Source: JBILCM01 sp044353165 (GTDB lineage: Bacteria > Bacillota > Bacilli > Paenibacillales > YIM-B00363). Taken from it: DNA of 6,895 nt. Of the stretch, positions 6,740 to 6,895 are shown one piece after another (the stretch's first letter is position 1; every line of letters begins with the position of its first letter). The stretch covers positions 1 through 6,895 of the forward strand of contig JBILCM010000105.1 of assembly GCA_044353165.1 (NCBI GenBank), written 5' to 3'. The notes beneath the pieces were generated by a model. It did no database searches. It was given only the letters and a program-made list of their open reading frames with translations, and had not been told where the DNA came from. Made by a program: the position numbers and the translations under genes.

Positions 6740-6895
6740 ATCGCGTCAGCAGTGCGACCAGCATCGACTTGAGCAACCGCGCCCGCAGTTCATCCCGCAA
6801 AGGCAGCATCAGCGCAATCGTGTCCCGATGAATCGCTGCTCGCAGCAAATTCGCTTCGCGACAAGATATCAACTCGGCTTCCTCCAACCGATAGA
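6738..6895 (-). CDS. ctsR: CtsR, transcriptional repressor of class III stress genes (C-terminal part)
   Basis: The minus strand is open from the right edge to a TGA at 6740-6738 and encodes 51 residues, beginning YRLEEAELISCREANLL and ending LLKSMLVALLTR. The pattern I-S-x-R-E-A-x-x-(L/M), then L-P-x-R-D-E-L-R-A-R-(L/M)-(L/M)-K-x-M-L, matches the C-terminal dimerisation domain of B. subtilis CtsR. The N-terminal winged-helix DNA-binding domain and the wing arginine targeted by McsB lie outside the window. CtsR represses its own operon and other clp genes by binding tandem heptanucleotide repeats. Its position as the first gene, immediately before mcsA, is the classic arrangement. The operon promoter and CtsR operator are therefore beyond the right edge, and I saw no such repeat here. 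Confidence 0.95.
   Translation of the reverse strand, partial: YRLEEAELISCREANLLRAAIHRDTIALMLPLRDELRARLLKSMLVALLTR

Overview
The window looks like chromosomal DNA of a moderately GC-rich member of the Bacilli. The main evidence is the gene order ctsR-mcsA-mcsB-clpC on the minus strand. This is the class III heat-shock (CtsR regulon) operon of Bacillales and relatives. Protein sequences resemble B. subtilis McsA, McsB and ClpC closely, and the Shine-Dalgarno sequences are strong GGAGG types. I cannot name the genus; an Alicyclobacillaceae or Paenibacillaceae-like organism is only a guess.

Layout from left to right. Positions 1-87 are the last 28 codons of a plus-strand gene, possibly a lactate/malate dehydrogenase. 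A near-perfect 26-bp hairpin (114-170) sits midway between that stop and the stop of the convergent minus-strand gene at 197-1090. That gene encodes a xylose-isomerase-like TIM-barrel protein (sugar phosphate isomerase/epimerase family) and has its own candidate promoter and a small palindrome in its leader. Next is a minus-strand glutamate dehydrogenase (1226-2515, RocG/GudB type). A terminator-like hairpin (2587-2640) follows the stress operon. The operon fills the rest: clpC (2644-5091), mcsB (5117-6178), mcsA (6209-6724) and the C-terminal end of ctsR (6738-6895, running off the right edge).

How the genes work together, from family knowledge: CtsR represses the operon. McsB, activated by McsA, is a protein arginine kinase that inactivates CtsR and marks damaged proteins with phosphoarginine. 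ClpC with ClpP (encoded elsewhere) degrades the marked proteins. Every motif I checked for this pathway is present: four CxxC pairs and a UVR segment in McsA, the catalytic cysteine and RDxxRA motif in McsB, and two AAA+ modules, a UVR-like M-domain and an LGF ClpP-docking tripeptide in ClpC. The glutamate dehydrogenase and the isomerase are metabolic neighbours with no evident link to the stress operon.

No intergenic stretch exceeds 300 bases; the largest is about 135. I saw no RNA genes, insertion sequences, CRISPR arrays or phage genes. The window is mostly conserved, ordinary chromosome. The less explained items are the non-coding signals: the unusually long hairpin at 114-170 and the leader palindrome at 1113-1126.
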